A stretch of 24,385 bases of DNA from CAZWUK01 sp964636685 (GTDB lineage Bacteria; Bacillota; Clostridia; Christensenellales; CAG-138): the NCBI GenBank assembly GCA_964636685.1, contig CAZWUK010000031.1, positions 1-24,385 on the forward strand, in the 5' to 3' direction. Numbering within the stretch: position 1 is the first letter of the stretch; each line of letters starts with the position of its first letter. Position numbers and translations under genes: made by a program. Shown here one piece after another: positions 7,638 through 13,629 of this stretch. Below the pieces are notes generated by a model. The model searched no databases. It had not been told where the DNA came from and saw only the letters and a list, made by a program, of their open reading frames with translations.

Positions 7638-8534
7638 ATGCTCAACGAACTGACCGGTGCCGTCGCCCTTGGGCTTCTCTGGACGCTCATGACCTTCGGC
7701 GTTTACATCAGCTATCGCGTTCTGGACGTGGCGGATCTGACCGTAGAGGGCAGCATCACCATGGGCGCTTCCATCGCGGCAATCTGCATCAGCAGCGGAA
7801 TGAATCCGTATCTTGCACTGCTGCTTTCCTTTGTCGGCGGCATGGCAGCGGGTCTTGTGACAGGTCTGCTGCACACCATGCTCAAGATCCCCGCGCTGCT
7901 CTCCGGCATTCTCACCATGATCGCGCTTTGGTCTGTCAACCTGCGCATCATGGGCAAAGCAAACATCTCCCTGCTCAAGATGCCGACGGTATTCTCGTTC
8001 TTTACCGACACGCTCAAGCTCAACAAAAACCTTGCCATCATTGCGGTGGGGCTGCTGTTTGTCGCGGCGACCTTCGCGTTCCTTTACTGGTTTTTCGGAA
8101 CCGAGATCGGCTGCGCCATCCGTGCCACCGGCGACAACAGCCGTATGGCGCGCGCGCAGGGCGTCAATACCAATCAAATGATTATCCTCGGGCTTGTGCT
8201 TTCCAACGGTCTAGTCGCGCTTTCGGGCGGCTTGATCGCGCAGAGCCAGACCTTTTCGGATATTCAGATGGGCACCGGCTCCATCGTCATCGGGCTGGCC
8301 TCCCTCATCATCGGCGAGGTGCTCTTTGGTCGGCGTTCGTTCTTCAACGCGCTGCTGTCCATCGTTTGCGGCGCCGTGACCTACCGTATCATCATCGCGC
8401 TGGTGCTCAAGCTTGGCATGCCCGCCAACGACCTCAAGCTCTTTACCGCCATCACCGTGGCAATCGCGCTGGCGCTGCCGGTATTCAAGGACTATGTAAA
8501 AACGCGCAAGGCCGCGTCCGGGAGGGCAAACTGA
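7638..8534 (+). CDS. ABC transporter permease, TrpY family (BPD_transp_2)
   Basis: The membrane channel of the importer. The 298-residue protein has about eight or nine hydrophobic segments and the hallmark regions of COG4120 / branched-chain-type permeases: YRVLDVADLTVEGSITMG near the N-terminus, the EAA-like coupling region GCAIRATGDNSRMARAQGVN (about residues 158-177), and GTGSIVIGLASLIIGE. AGAGG lies 7 nt before the ATG. Its stop overlaps the start of the ATPase gene by one base (TGATG), so the two are coupled. It is likely read from the T-box promoter; no convincing separate promoter was found in the 198-nt gap. Confidence 0.9.
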   Translation: MLNELTGAVALGLLWTLMTFGVYISYRVLDVADLTVEGSITMGASIAAICISSGMNPYLALLLSFVGGMAAGLVTGLLHTMLKIPALLSGILTMIALWSVNLRIMGKANISLLKMPTVFSFFTDTLKLNKNLAIIAVGLLFVAATFAFLYWFFGTEIGCAIRATGDNSRMARAQGVNTNQMIILGLVLSNGLVALSGGLIAQSQTFSDIQMGTGSIVIGLASLIIGEVLFGRRSFFNALLSIVCGAVTYRIIIALVLKLGMPANDLKLFTAITVAIALALPVFKDYVKTRKAASGRAN

Positions 8535-9325
8535 TGCTGGATATGAAAGGCGTACGCATTGTGTTCAATGCGGGTACGGTCAATGAAAAGGTTGCCTTAA
8601 ACGGCGTGGATCTGCATCTGGACGCGGGCGATTTTGTGACGGTCATCGGCGGCAACGGCGCTGGGAAATCCACGCTGCTCAACTGCGTATCGGGCGTGAC
8701 CACCCCCACCGCCGGGCAGATTTCCATCGGCGGCACGGATGTGACGAGGATGCCGGAGCATCGCCGCGCACCGATGCTCGGGCGCGTATTTCAAGACCCG
8801 ATGATGGGCACTGCCGGCAACATGTGGATTGAGGAGAATCTTGCTTTGGCATATCGCCGCGGCAAAAAGCGCGGTCTGGGCTGGGGCATTACCAGCGAGG
8901 AGCGCAAGTTCTTCAAAGCGCAGCTGGCGCGACTGGATCTGGGGTTGGAAGATCGGCTCTCCACAAAAGTCAAGCTGCTCTCCGGCGGTCAGCGTCAGGC
9001 GCTCACGCTCCTGATGGCGACGCTGCAAAAGCCCAAGCTTTTGCTCTTGGACGAGCACACCGCAGCGCTTGACCCCAAGACGGCAAAGAAGGTGCTGGAG
9101 CTTTCCGAACAAATCGTGCAGGAAAACCAGCTGACCACCATGATGGTCACGCACAACATGCGCGACGCCATCGCCCACGGCAACCGGCTCATCATGATGA
9201 GCGAGGGCAAGGTGGCATTGGACATTCGAGGAGCGGAAAAGTCAGCGCTCACGGTCGAAACGCTGCTTGCACGTTTTACGGCAGCCAGCGGCAGCGACGT
9301 CGTGAACGATCGTTTGGTACTATAA
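8534..9325 (+). CDS. ABC transporter ATPase, TrpZ family
   Basis: The cytoplasmic motor of the importer. The 263-residue protein has Walker A GGNGAGKST (about residue 39), the Q-loop FQDP, the signature LSGGQRQ, Walker B LLLLDE followed by HTAALDP (D-loop), and the switch His in MMVTHN. The HT after the Walker B glutamate is typical of the COG1101 ATPases that pair with COG2984 and COG4120 proteins. The frame is open far upstream, but the start at 8534 is fixed by the overlapping stop of the permease, by GGGAGGG 7 nt upstream and by the natural start of the family. The operon ends here: a repeat element carrying an intrinsic terminator begins 11 nt after the stop. Confidence 0.92.
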   Translation: MLDMKGVRIVFNAGTVNEKVALNGVDLHLDAGDFVTVIGGNGAGKSTLLNCVSGVTTPTAGQISIGGTDVTRMPEHRRAPMLGRVFQDPMMGTAGNMWIEENLALAYRRGKKRGLGWGITSEERKFFKAQLARLDLGLEDRLSTKVKLLSGGQRQALTLLMATLQKPKLLLLDEHTAALDPKTAKKVLELSEQIVQENQLTTMMVTHNMRDAIAHGNRLIMMSEGKVALDIRGAEKSALTVETLLARFTAASGSDVVNDRLVL

Positions 9326-9336
9326 CCCACTTCTCC

Positions 9337-9428
9337 TACTTCTTTTTCACGAGAAAAAGAAGTAAGCAAGAAAAAGCGAACATATCTCAGGCTTCAAAGG
9401 CGGGCATACTTGCCTGTCTTTGTTTTTT
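9337..9428 (+). repeat. Palindromic repeat unit R1 (plus orientation)
   Basis: A unit of the dispersed family. TACTTCTTTTTC (9337-9348), loop ACGA and GAAAAAGAAGTA (9353-9364) form a perfect 12-bp hairpin. The tail GCAAGAAAAAGCGA follows, then ATATCTCAGG. The unit ends in a second hairpin with a T-run (9395-9428). It begins 11 nt after the stop of the transporter ATPase and points the same way. Confidence 0.85.
9395..9428 (+). terminator. Intrinsic terminator of the transporter operon inside R1
   Basis: CAAAGGCGGGC (9395-9405) pairs with GCCTGTCTTTG (9412-9422) in 11 bp with two G-U pairs that work only on the plus strand, followed by six T (9423-9428). This is the first convincing terminator after the ATPase gene. 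Confidence 0.75.
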
Positions 9429-9448
9429 CGGCACATGCGGCGCTACCG

Positions 9449-9539
9449 TACTTCTTTTTCACGGGAAAAAGAAGTAGGCAAGAAAAAGCGGAGATATCTC
9501 AGGCTTCAAAGACGGGCGTGCTTGCCTGTCTTTGTTTTT
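9449..9539 (+). repeat. Palindromic repeat unit R2 (plus orientation)
   Basis: The same arms as R1 (9449-9460 and 9465-9476) with loop ACGG, then tail GGCAAGAAAAAGCG. The terminal hairpin CAAAGACGGGC (9507-9517) with GCCTGTCTTTG (9524-9534) is followed by five T. It is a direct copy of R1 with a period of 112 nt. Compared with R1, one G-U pair in the terminal stem is replaced by A-U. Confidence 0.85.
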
Positions 9540-9547
9540 AAGTACAC

Positions 9548-9586
9548 CGCTTTCTTTTGCTTCTTTTTTTCTCGCGAATCGGGAAG
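9548..9586 (-). repeat. Degenerate repeat unit R3 (minus orientation)
   Basis: Read on the minus strand, a worn hairpin (GCTTCCCGATTCGCGAGA and following bases) leads into the conserved tail CAAAAGAAAGCGGTGT. The arms no longer match fully, so this is a decaying copy. It lies downstream of R4 in a tandem arrangement joined by a CTGCCTGTTGCTT segment. Confidence 0.65.
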
Positions 9587-9635
9587 CAACAGGCAGAAAA
9601 AGGATTGGGTTAAGAACAGCCCTTCTTTGCCACAC

Positions 9636-9677
9636 CGCTTTCTTTTGCTTCTTTTCTTTCTCACGAAAGAAAAGAAG
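9636..9677 (-). repeat. Palindromic repeat unit R4 abutting the araC-family stop
   Basis: On the minus strand CTTCTTTTCTTTC, loop GTGA and GAAAGAAAAGAAG form a perfect 13-bp hairpin (9648-9677), followed by tail CAAAAGAAAGCGGTGTGGCA. The hairpin starts 1 nt after the stop codon of the AraC-family gene and is oriented with it. Confidence 0.85.
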
Positions 9678-9678
9678 G

Positions 9679-10599
9679 TTACTCCGGCGTACCGGGCAGC
9701 GCCGCGGCATGCGCAGCGCGATATTCTCGCGGCGTGCAGCCAAGCTGTTTGCGGAATACCTTGGAAAAATAGCTTGGGTCGTGAAATCCGACGGCAAAGC
9801 AAACGTCGGTGACGGACTGTCTGGTTCCGGCAAGCAGGTCAGCGGCGGCGCCGATGCGATACCGCACCAGATATTCGACCGGCGGCATGCCCAGCGTCCG
9901 TTCGAAGCAGCGGAAGCATTCCCGCTGACTGACGTTTGCCGCGGCTGCGATTTGTTCCAGCGTGAGCGGCTCGGCATAATGGGCCTGTAGGAACACCAGC
10001 ATTCGCTTGACCCGATCATCGTCCGTCTCCGTGGGCGCGGGCGCGGCAGCAAGCACGTGCAGGAGATTTTTTGTCAGGAGATACCACAGCCGCGAGAGGT
10101 CGGAACGGATCAGCAGCTCATAGCCAAACGGTTCGTTGGCGTAATAGTCATAAGCGTGCAGAAAGCATTCCATCGCTTCGTGCTGCCACGGCGTGTAATC
10201 GTCAAACTTGAAAAACTGCAACGCGCGGCACGTCAATACCGGACGAACATATTTCACGTGAAACGCGCTCTCCTTTGCGCCGCCGATGAGCGCCGCGTCA
10301 AACACCAGCGTCAAAAATCTGCCGCCGGGCTGCCCCATGGGACGAATGGAATGCAGCACGTTGGCGTTGATAAACGCGCCCTGCCCCGCCCGCAGCAGCA
10401 CCTTACGCTCTGGCAGGCACAGCGCCAGCGCCCCCTCCTTGACCACCATCAGCTCCAGCTCGCCGTGCCAATGCCACGGGATCTCACCGCCGGTAAACTT
10501 GCTGATATCCGTGTCATAAATCGCGCATGGGAACATCGGCGTGCCGCGAACCGCCTTTTCACGCCCGGTAGCATCCAACTCCAGATTGGTGAACTGCAT
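9679..10599 (-). CDS. AraC-family transcriptional regulator with cupin sensor domain
   Basis: A DNA-binding regulator of 306 residues. The N-terminal half is a cupin-like sensing domain (about residues 25-150, with WHWHGELELMVVKEG and the later GQGAFINANVLHSI). The C-terminal ~100 residues are the double helix-turn-helix AraC domain (LTLEQIAAAANVSQRECFRCF, then VTDVCFAVGFHDPSYFSKVF and the closing FRKQLGCTPREYR). The WHWHxE pattern is common among regulators of sugar or polysaccharide use, but the ligand cannot be read from sequence. GGAG lies 8 nt before the ATG. A TATAAT at 10626-10631 lies inside a 26-bp dyad that may be its operator. No metabolic operon lies beside it, so its targets are unknown. 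Confidence 0.9.
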   Translation of the reverse strand: MQFTNLELDATGREKAVRGTPMFPCAIYDTDISKFTGGEIPWHWHGELELMVVKEGALALCLPERKVLLRAGQGAFINANVLHSIRPMGQPGGRFLTLVFDAALIGGAKESAFHVKYVRPVLTCRALQFFKFDDYTPWQHEAMECFLHAYDYYANEPFGYELLIRSDLSRLWYLLTKNLLHVLAAAPAPTETDDDRVKRMLVFLQAHYAEPLTLEQIAAAANVSQRECFRCFERTLGMPPVEYLVRYRIGAAADLLAGTRQSVTDVCFAVGFHDPSYFSKVFRKQLGCTPREYRAAHAAALPGTPE

Positions 10600-10616
10600 C
10601 CTTTGATCTCCTTTTT

Positions 10617-10642
10617 TGCAGGATGATTATAACCGTCCTGCA
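10617..10642 (-). promoter_or_regulatory. Dyad TGCAGGA-N12-TCCTGCA over the -10 box of the AraC-family gene
   Basis: Perfect 7-bp arms (10617-10623 and 10636-10642) flank the minus-strand TATAAT (10626-10631). The -35 region upstream is poor, which suits a regulated promoter. A protein bound here would cover the -10 box and the start site. AraC-family proteins usually prefer direct repeats, so another regulator, or an RNA or DNA hairpin, is also possible. Confidence 0.5.
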
Positions 10643-10715
10643 TACGCACATATAGCTATTTATATACAGGCGCCGCTTTATGGCGGCATTGTCATAGTTA
10701 TTGGCGATATACTGA

Positions 10716-10744
10716 TTGTATTACCGCTTTTATGACACTATTAT
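10716..10744 (+). promoter_or_regulatory. Candidate promoter for the 79-residue protein gene
   Basis: TTGTAT (10716-10721), a 17-nt spacer and TATTAT (10739-10744), directly followed by TATAGC. Each box is one or two bases off consensus. The leader would be about 45 nt and carries a strong GGGGAGG ribosome-binding site. Confidence 0.45.
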
Positions 10745-10794
10745 TATAGCATAAGAAATAAAGAAAACAAGATTCCGAAGGGGAGGAATAGAAA

Positions 10795-11034
10795 ATGATT
10801 CAGATGAACAATGTTTCGGGTGAGGCGCTGATTAAGACCATCGACAGCTGCGAGAGCCCTGTGACCATTCATGATCCTGACGCTGTGGAAGATCTGCGCA
10901 ACAACCGCTTCGCGCAGGCGATGCTCCGCATTGCCGCTGTCAACGGCGCCATTGAGAACATTTCGCTGGACGTCAACAGCGAAAAGGACACCGCGCGGTT
11001 TTTGCAGTTTCTGATGGATACCGACGTGGCGTAA
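10795..11034 (+). CDS. Orphan 79-residue protein of unknown function
   Basis: A small acidic soluble protein with no signal peptide, membrane segment or cysteine pair. It is very likely real: GGGGAGG lies 8 nt before the ATG, a promoter candidate lies upstream and a strong terminator downstream. I do not recognise it. The second half (about residues 35-76: FAQAMLRIAAVNG, then ISLDVNSEKDT, then FLQFLM) has the helix-strand-helix rhythm and a few key positions of HPr-like domains, but there is no phosphorylatable histidine motif, so this is only a weak structural guess. It is monocistronic and followed by about 100 nt that can fold into several hairpins. Confidence 0.7.
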   Translation: MIQMNNVSGEALIKTIDSCESPVTIHDPDAVEDLRNNRFAQAMLRIAAVNGAIENISLDVNSEKDTARFLQFLMDTDVA

Positions 11035-11052
11035 GCTTCCCGCATGTGTGTT

Positions 11053-11118
11053 GGTACCTCCGACCGTGCCGGGTCGGAAACCTCTGAAAATGTACCGAGG
11101 GTTAGTACGAGAGCTAGC
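11053..11118 (+). ncRNA. Candidate structured RNA after the 79-residue gene
   Basis: Nested and adjacent helices can be drawn: GGTAC (11053-11057) with GTACC (11092-11096), inside it CCGACC (11060-11065) with GGTCGG (11072-11077), then GTTAG (11101-11105) with CTAGC (11114-11118) around TACGAGAG. CCTC (11081-11084) can instead pair with GAGG (11097-11100), which competes with the outer helix. The segment lies between a small gene and a terminator. It may be a structured 3' UTR or a processed small RNA. I could not match it to a named family. Confidence 0.35.
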
Positions 11119-11131
11119 AGGCGGTATAAAG

Positions 11132-11163
11132 AAAAGTGGCGATCCTCACGGACGCCACTTTTT
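11132..11163 (+). terminator. Strong intrinsic terminator, usable on both strands
   Basis: AAAGTGGCG (from 11133) pairs with CGCCACTTT (11153-11161), extended by TCC/GGA across a bulged A, with loop TCAC. T's follow on the plus strand and TTTTCTTT on the minus strand. It closes the 79-residue gene unit and can also stop ktrA transcripts arriving from the other side. Confidence 0.85.
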
Positions 11164-11194
11164 CGGTTGGTTTTGGCATTTAGAAATAAAATCG

Positions 11195-11842
11195 TTACTT
11201 ATCGAGCTTTTTCAAGCTATTGTTGTCCCCCAGCACATACAGCGTATCATCCGTGTGCAAAATATCGTTCGGATCAAGATTGACGCAGATGTGTCCGTCG
11301 CGCCGCGCGGCAATCACGGAAATTCCATAGTTCTTACGCACATCCAGGCCCTTGAGCGTTTTACCCGCCCAGGATTTTGGGAGCACGATCTCATTGATGC
11401 TGTATTCTTCCGAAAGATCCAGCGAATCCAGCACCCCCTCGGCGACCAGCGACCGCGCAAGCCGAATCCCGCCGTCATGCTCCGGCTGAACAACACGATC
11501 CGCGCCCGTCTTGACCAGCAGCTTTTGATGCAGGTCATCCTGTGCTTTGGCGATGATCTTCTTCGCTCCCATCTCCTTGCACAGCACTGTGGTCAGCACC
11601 GACGTGCGAATGTCGTCGCCCACGCAGATGACGACGCAGTCATAGTTACGAATGCCGAGCTGCGCCACGACCCGCTCGTCCGTCGTATCCGCCTGCACCA
11701 CGTGCAGCACGAAGTCCTTGACCGCGTTCACACGGTCGGCTCGTTTATCTACGGCCAGCACCTCATGACCGAGGGTGGACAGCATCTTTGCCGTACTGGT
11801 GCCAAACCGGCCCAGCCCGATAATCACGAAACTCTTTGCCAT
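11195..11842 (-). CDS. ktrA: Potassium channel regulatory subunit KtrA (RCK domain)
   Basis: The cytoplasmic gating ring of a Ktr-type potassium uptake system; it binds nucleotide and opens the membrane subunit. The 215-residue protein starts with a Rossmann motif (VIIGLGRFGTS), has the acidic AVDK after strand 2, and holds a TrkA-N domain (about 1-125) followed by a TrkA-C domain (about 135-215, ending YVLGDNNSLKKL). A single RCK unit of this length is typical of KtrA rather than the double-length TrkA. The start at 11842 has AAAGGAG 7 nt upstream; the frame upstream runs into repeats and assembly gap and is not coding. Its partner ktrB lies 347 nt upstream on the same strand, separated by repeats. 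No clear promoter is visible in the 21 nt before the nearest repeat. Confidence 0.92.
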   Translation of the reverse strand: MAKSFVIIGLGRFGTSTAKMLSTLGHEVLAVDKRADRVNAVKDFVLHVVQADTTDERVVAQLGIRNYDCVVICVGDDIRTSVLTTVLCKEMGAKKIIAKAQDDLHQKLLVKTGADRVVQPEHDGGIRLARSLVAEGVLDSLDLSEEYSINEIVLPKSWAGKTLKGLDVRKNYGISVIAARRDGHICVNLDPNDILHTDDTLYVLGDNNSLKKLDK

Positions 11843-11862
11843 ACATATCTCCTTTAAAATTC

Positions 11863-11975
11863 CTTCTTTTCTTTCACGGGAAAGAAAAGAAGCAAAAGAA
11901 AGCGATGGGGCAATGGAGGGCTTTCCTTCCTCCCAGCTTTTTCTGCCTGTTGCTTCCCCTTTCACAAGAAAGAAA
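11863..11975 (+). repeat. Palindromic repeat units R5 and partial R6 before the first gap
   Basis: R5: CTTCTTTTCTTTC (11863-11875), loop ACGG and GAAAGAAAAGAAG (11880-11892) form a perfect 13-bp hairpin, followed by tail CAAAAGAAAGCGATGGGGCA. A linker with TTTTTCTGCCTGTTGCTTCC leads into a second hairpin (about 11952 onward) cut off by the gap. The last 55 bases recur exactly after the gap. Confidence 0.8.
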
Positions 11976-12075
11976 NNNNNNNNNNNNNNNNNNNNNNNNN
12001 NNNNNNNNNNNNNNNNNNNNNNNNNNNNNNNNNNNNNNNNNNNNNNNNNNNNNNNNNNNNNNNNNNNNNNNNNNN
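11976..12075. other. Assembly gap of exactly 100 N
   Basis: The 55 bases before the gap (11921-11975) and the 55 after it (12076-12130) are identical. The round gap length is a placeholder. The true sequence could have the two ends overlapping, or could hold more copies of the repeat. Confidence 0.98.
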
Positions 12076-12106
12076 CTTTCCTTCCTCCCAGCTTTTTCTG
12101 CCTGTT

Positions 12107-12148
12107 GCTTCCCCTTTCACAAGAAAGAAAGAAGCAAAAGAAAGCGAC
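12107..12148 (+). repeat. Palindromic repeat unit R6' (plus orientation)
   Basis: GCTTCCCCTTTC (12107-12118), loop ACAA and GAAAGAAAGAAGC (12123-12135) form an imperfect hairpin followed by tail AAAAGAAAGCGACGGGGCAA. Its sequence up to 12130 duplicates the pre-gap sequence. Confidence 0.75.
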
Positions 12149-12189
12149 GGGGCAACGGGAAGCGACGGGGTTTCTACCCGTATCCGACC

Positions 12190-13545
12190 TCAGCCGATCA
12201 TGATATCCTCCTGCGGATAGTGCATGAACGCATCGGTCTTCATGCCCTCCGTCAGCGACAACGCCAGTGTCAGAAGCCCGACTCTGCCGACAAACATCAT
12301 TGCGCACAGGATCATCCGGGACGCCATCCCTGTTACCGCAGTCACGCCCACCGATACGCCCACCGTACACAGTGCGGACGTCGTTTCATACATCTGGTTC
12401 AAAATGCCATAGCCGCCGGCGGCGTGTCCATGTTCTAGGATGGAAACCGCCATCGTGCAGCCCAGCAGGAACATGTTGCCAATCAGGAACACCGTCAATG
12501 CGCGCCGCACCTGCTCGCTGGCAACCGTACGTCCGAAAATCACCGTATCCCGGCGTCCGCGCACATAAGCGTGCATCGTTGTAAGCAGCGTCACAAAGGT
12601 CGTGATCTTCAGACCGCCCGCCGTGCCTGCCGGTGCGCCGCCAAACAGCATCAGCACGATGCCCAGCGCTTTGGTCGCGTCCCGCTGCGCCAGCTGGTCG
12701 ATGGTATTAAAGCCCGCGGTGCGCAGCGTTACCGATTGGAATGTGCCGGCCAGCAGCTTTTCGAAAAACGGCATTTTCCCGAGCGTCTGCGGATTGTCGT
12801 ACTCCATGCAGATAATCAGCAGCGCGCCCACAAGGATCAGCCCAATCGTCCACGATACGACGATCTTGGTGTGCATTCTAAAATACTTGAAGCGTTTTGC
12901 CCGAAACATGTTCAGTATCACGGAAAACCCCAGTCCGCCGGCAACGATCAGCGCCATCAGCGTGAGATTGACCAGCGCGTCGCCCGTATAGGCCGTAAAG
13001 GACGCAAAATCGCCGATCAAGTCAAATCCCGCATTGCAAAACGCCGATACGCTGTGAAAAATACCGTACCAGACGCCACGCAGCAGACCGTAGATCGGAA
13101 TAAATCGGATGGAGAGCAGCACGGCGCCCACCCCTTCGCACACGCCCGTCACAAGAACCGCGGTGCGCCCCAGCCGTACCACGCCCTGCAAATGGTTTTC
13201 ACCGAGGCTTTCGGCGATCGTCAGGCGGTCGCGCATAGAGATCTTGCGGCGTGTAAACGAGAAAAGAATGGTGGAAACGGTCATAAAACCAAGTCCGCCC
13301 ATCTGTATCAGCAGCAGTATCACAATCTGTCCGAACAGAGTGAAGTGCGTACCGGTATCTACAACCACCAGTCCGGTCACGCAGGTTGCGCTTGTTGCGG
13401 TAAACAGCGCGCTGGAAAACGGCAGCGATTGATGATCCACCGAGGCGATCGGAAGCATCAAAAGAAATGCACCGATCAATATGATGCAAAGAAAGCCGAT
13501 TGGCAAAATCTGTAAAGGGGACATCCCCTTTTTGGACTTACGCAT
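12190..13545 (-). CDS. ktrB: TrkH/KtrB-family potassium uptake channel subunit
   Basis: The membrane pore of the Ktr potassium uptake system. The 451-residue protein has about ten hydrophobic segments and the four selectivity-filter repeats of the TrkH/KtrB superfamily: TSATCVTGL, AFCNAGF, LRTAGFN and ALCTVGVS. The GGAPAGTAGGLK loop is also typical. Length fits KtrB, and the short RCK gene nearby completes the system. The start at 13545 is chosen because GGAAAGG lies 7 nt upstream; the frame is open to 13596 but that part overlaps the leader. A promoter (TTGCTT-16-TATAAT) lies between it and the MATE gene. The downstream partner ktrA is unusually far away because repeats separate them. Confidence 0.92.
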   Translation of the reverse strand: MRKSKKGMSPLQILPIGFLCIILIGAFLLMLPIASVDHQSLPFSSALFTATSATCVTGLVVVDTGTHFTLFGQIVILLLIQMGGLGFMTVSTILFSFTRRKISMRDRLTIAESLGENHLQGVVRLGRTAVLVTGVCEGVGAVLLSIRFIPIYGLLRGVWYGIFHSVSAFCNAGFDLIGDFASFTAYTGDALVNLTLMALIVAGGLGFSVILNMFRAKRFKYFRMHTKIVVSWTIGLILVGALLIICMEYDNPQTLGKMPFFEKLLAGTFQSVTLRTAGFNTIDQLAQRDATKALGIVLMLFGGAPAGTAGGLKITTFVTLLTTMHAYVRGRRDTVIFGRTVASEQVRRALTVFLIGNMFLLGCTMAVSILEHGHAAGGYGILNQMYETTSALCTVGVSVGVTAVTGMASRMILCAMMFVGRVGLLTLALSLTEGMKTDAFMHYPQEDIMIG

Positions 13546-13600
13546 GGGTATACCTTTCCGACGCGGCAAAGCAGCCGTCTTCAACAATCGAAGCAACCGT

Positions 13601-13628
13601 ATTATATCATAAGGCGTGGGAAAAGCAA
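13601..13628 (-). promoter_or_regulatory. ktrB: Candidate promoter of ktrB
   Basis: On the minus strand TTGCTT (13623-13628), a 16-nt spacer, and TATAAT (13601-13606). It lies in the short space after the MATE gene stop and gives a leader of about 50 nt. The -35 box is the same as that of the walJ promoter. Confidence 0.5.
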
Positions 13629-13629
13629 A

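Noticed and set aside
11101..11118. A fragment of 23S rRNA
   Set aside because: Only the AGTACGAGAG decamer matches. The flanking bases do not follow helix 95 or its neighbours, so it is not an rRNA piece.
11195..12370. A 391-codon frame that runs from ktrB's antisense-free end through the N-gap into ktrA
   Set aside because: The part before MAKSFVIIGLGRFG is repeat sequence, N's and an off-frame piece of ktrB. The real ktrA start at 11842 has its own ribosome-binding site.
12571..13515. A 314-codon open frame on the plus strand
   Set aside because: It is antisense to ktrB, and its Arg/His/Gln-rich translation has no domain.
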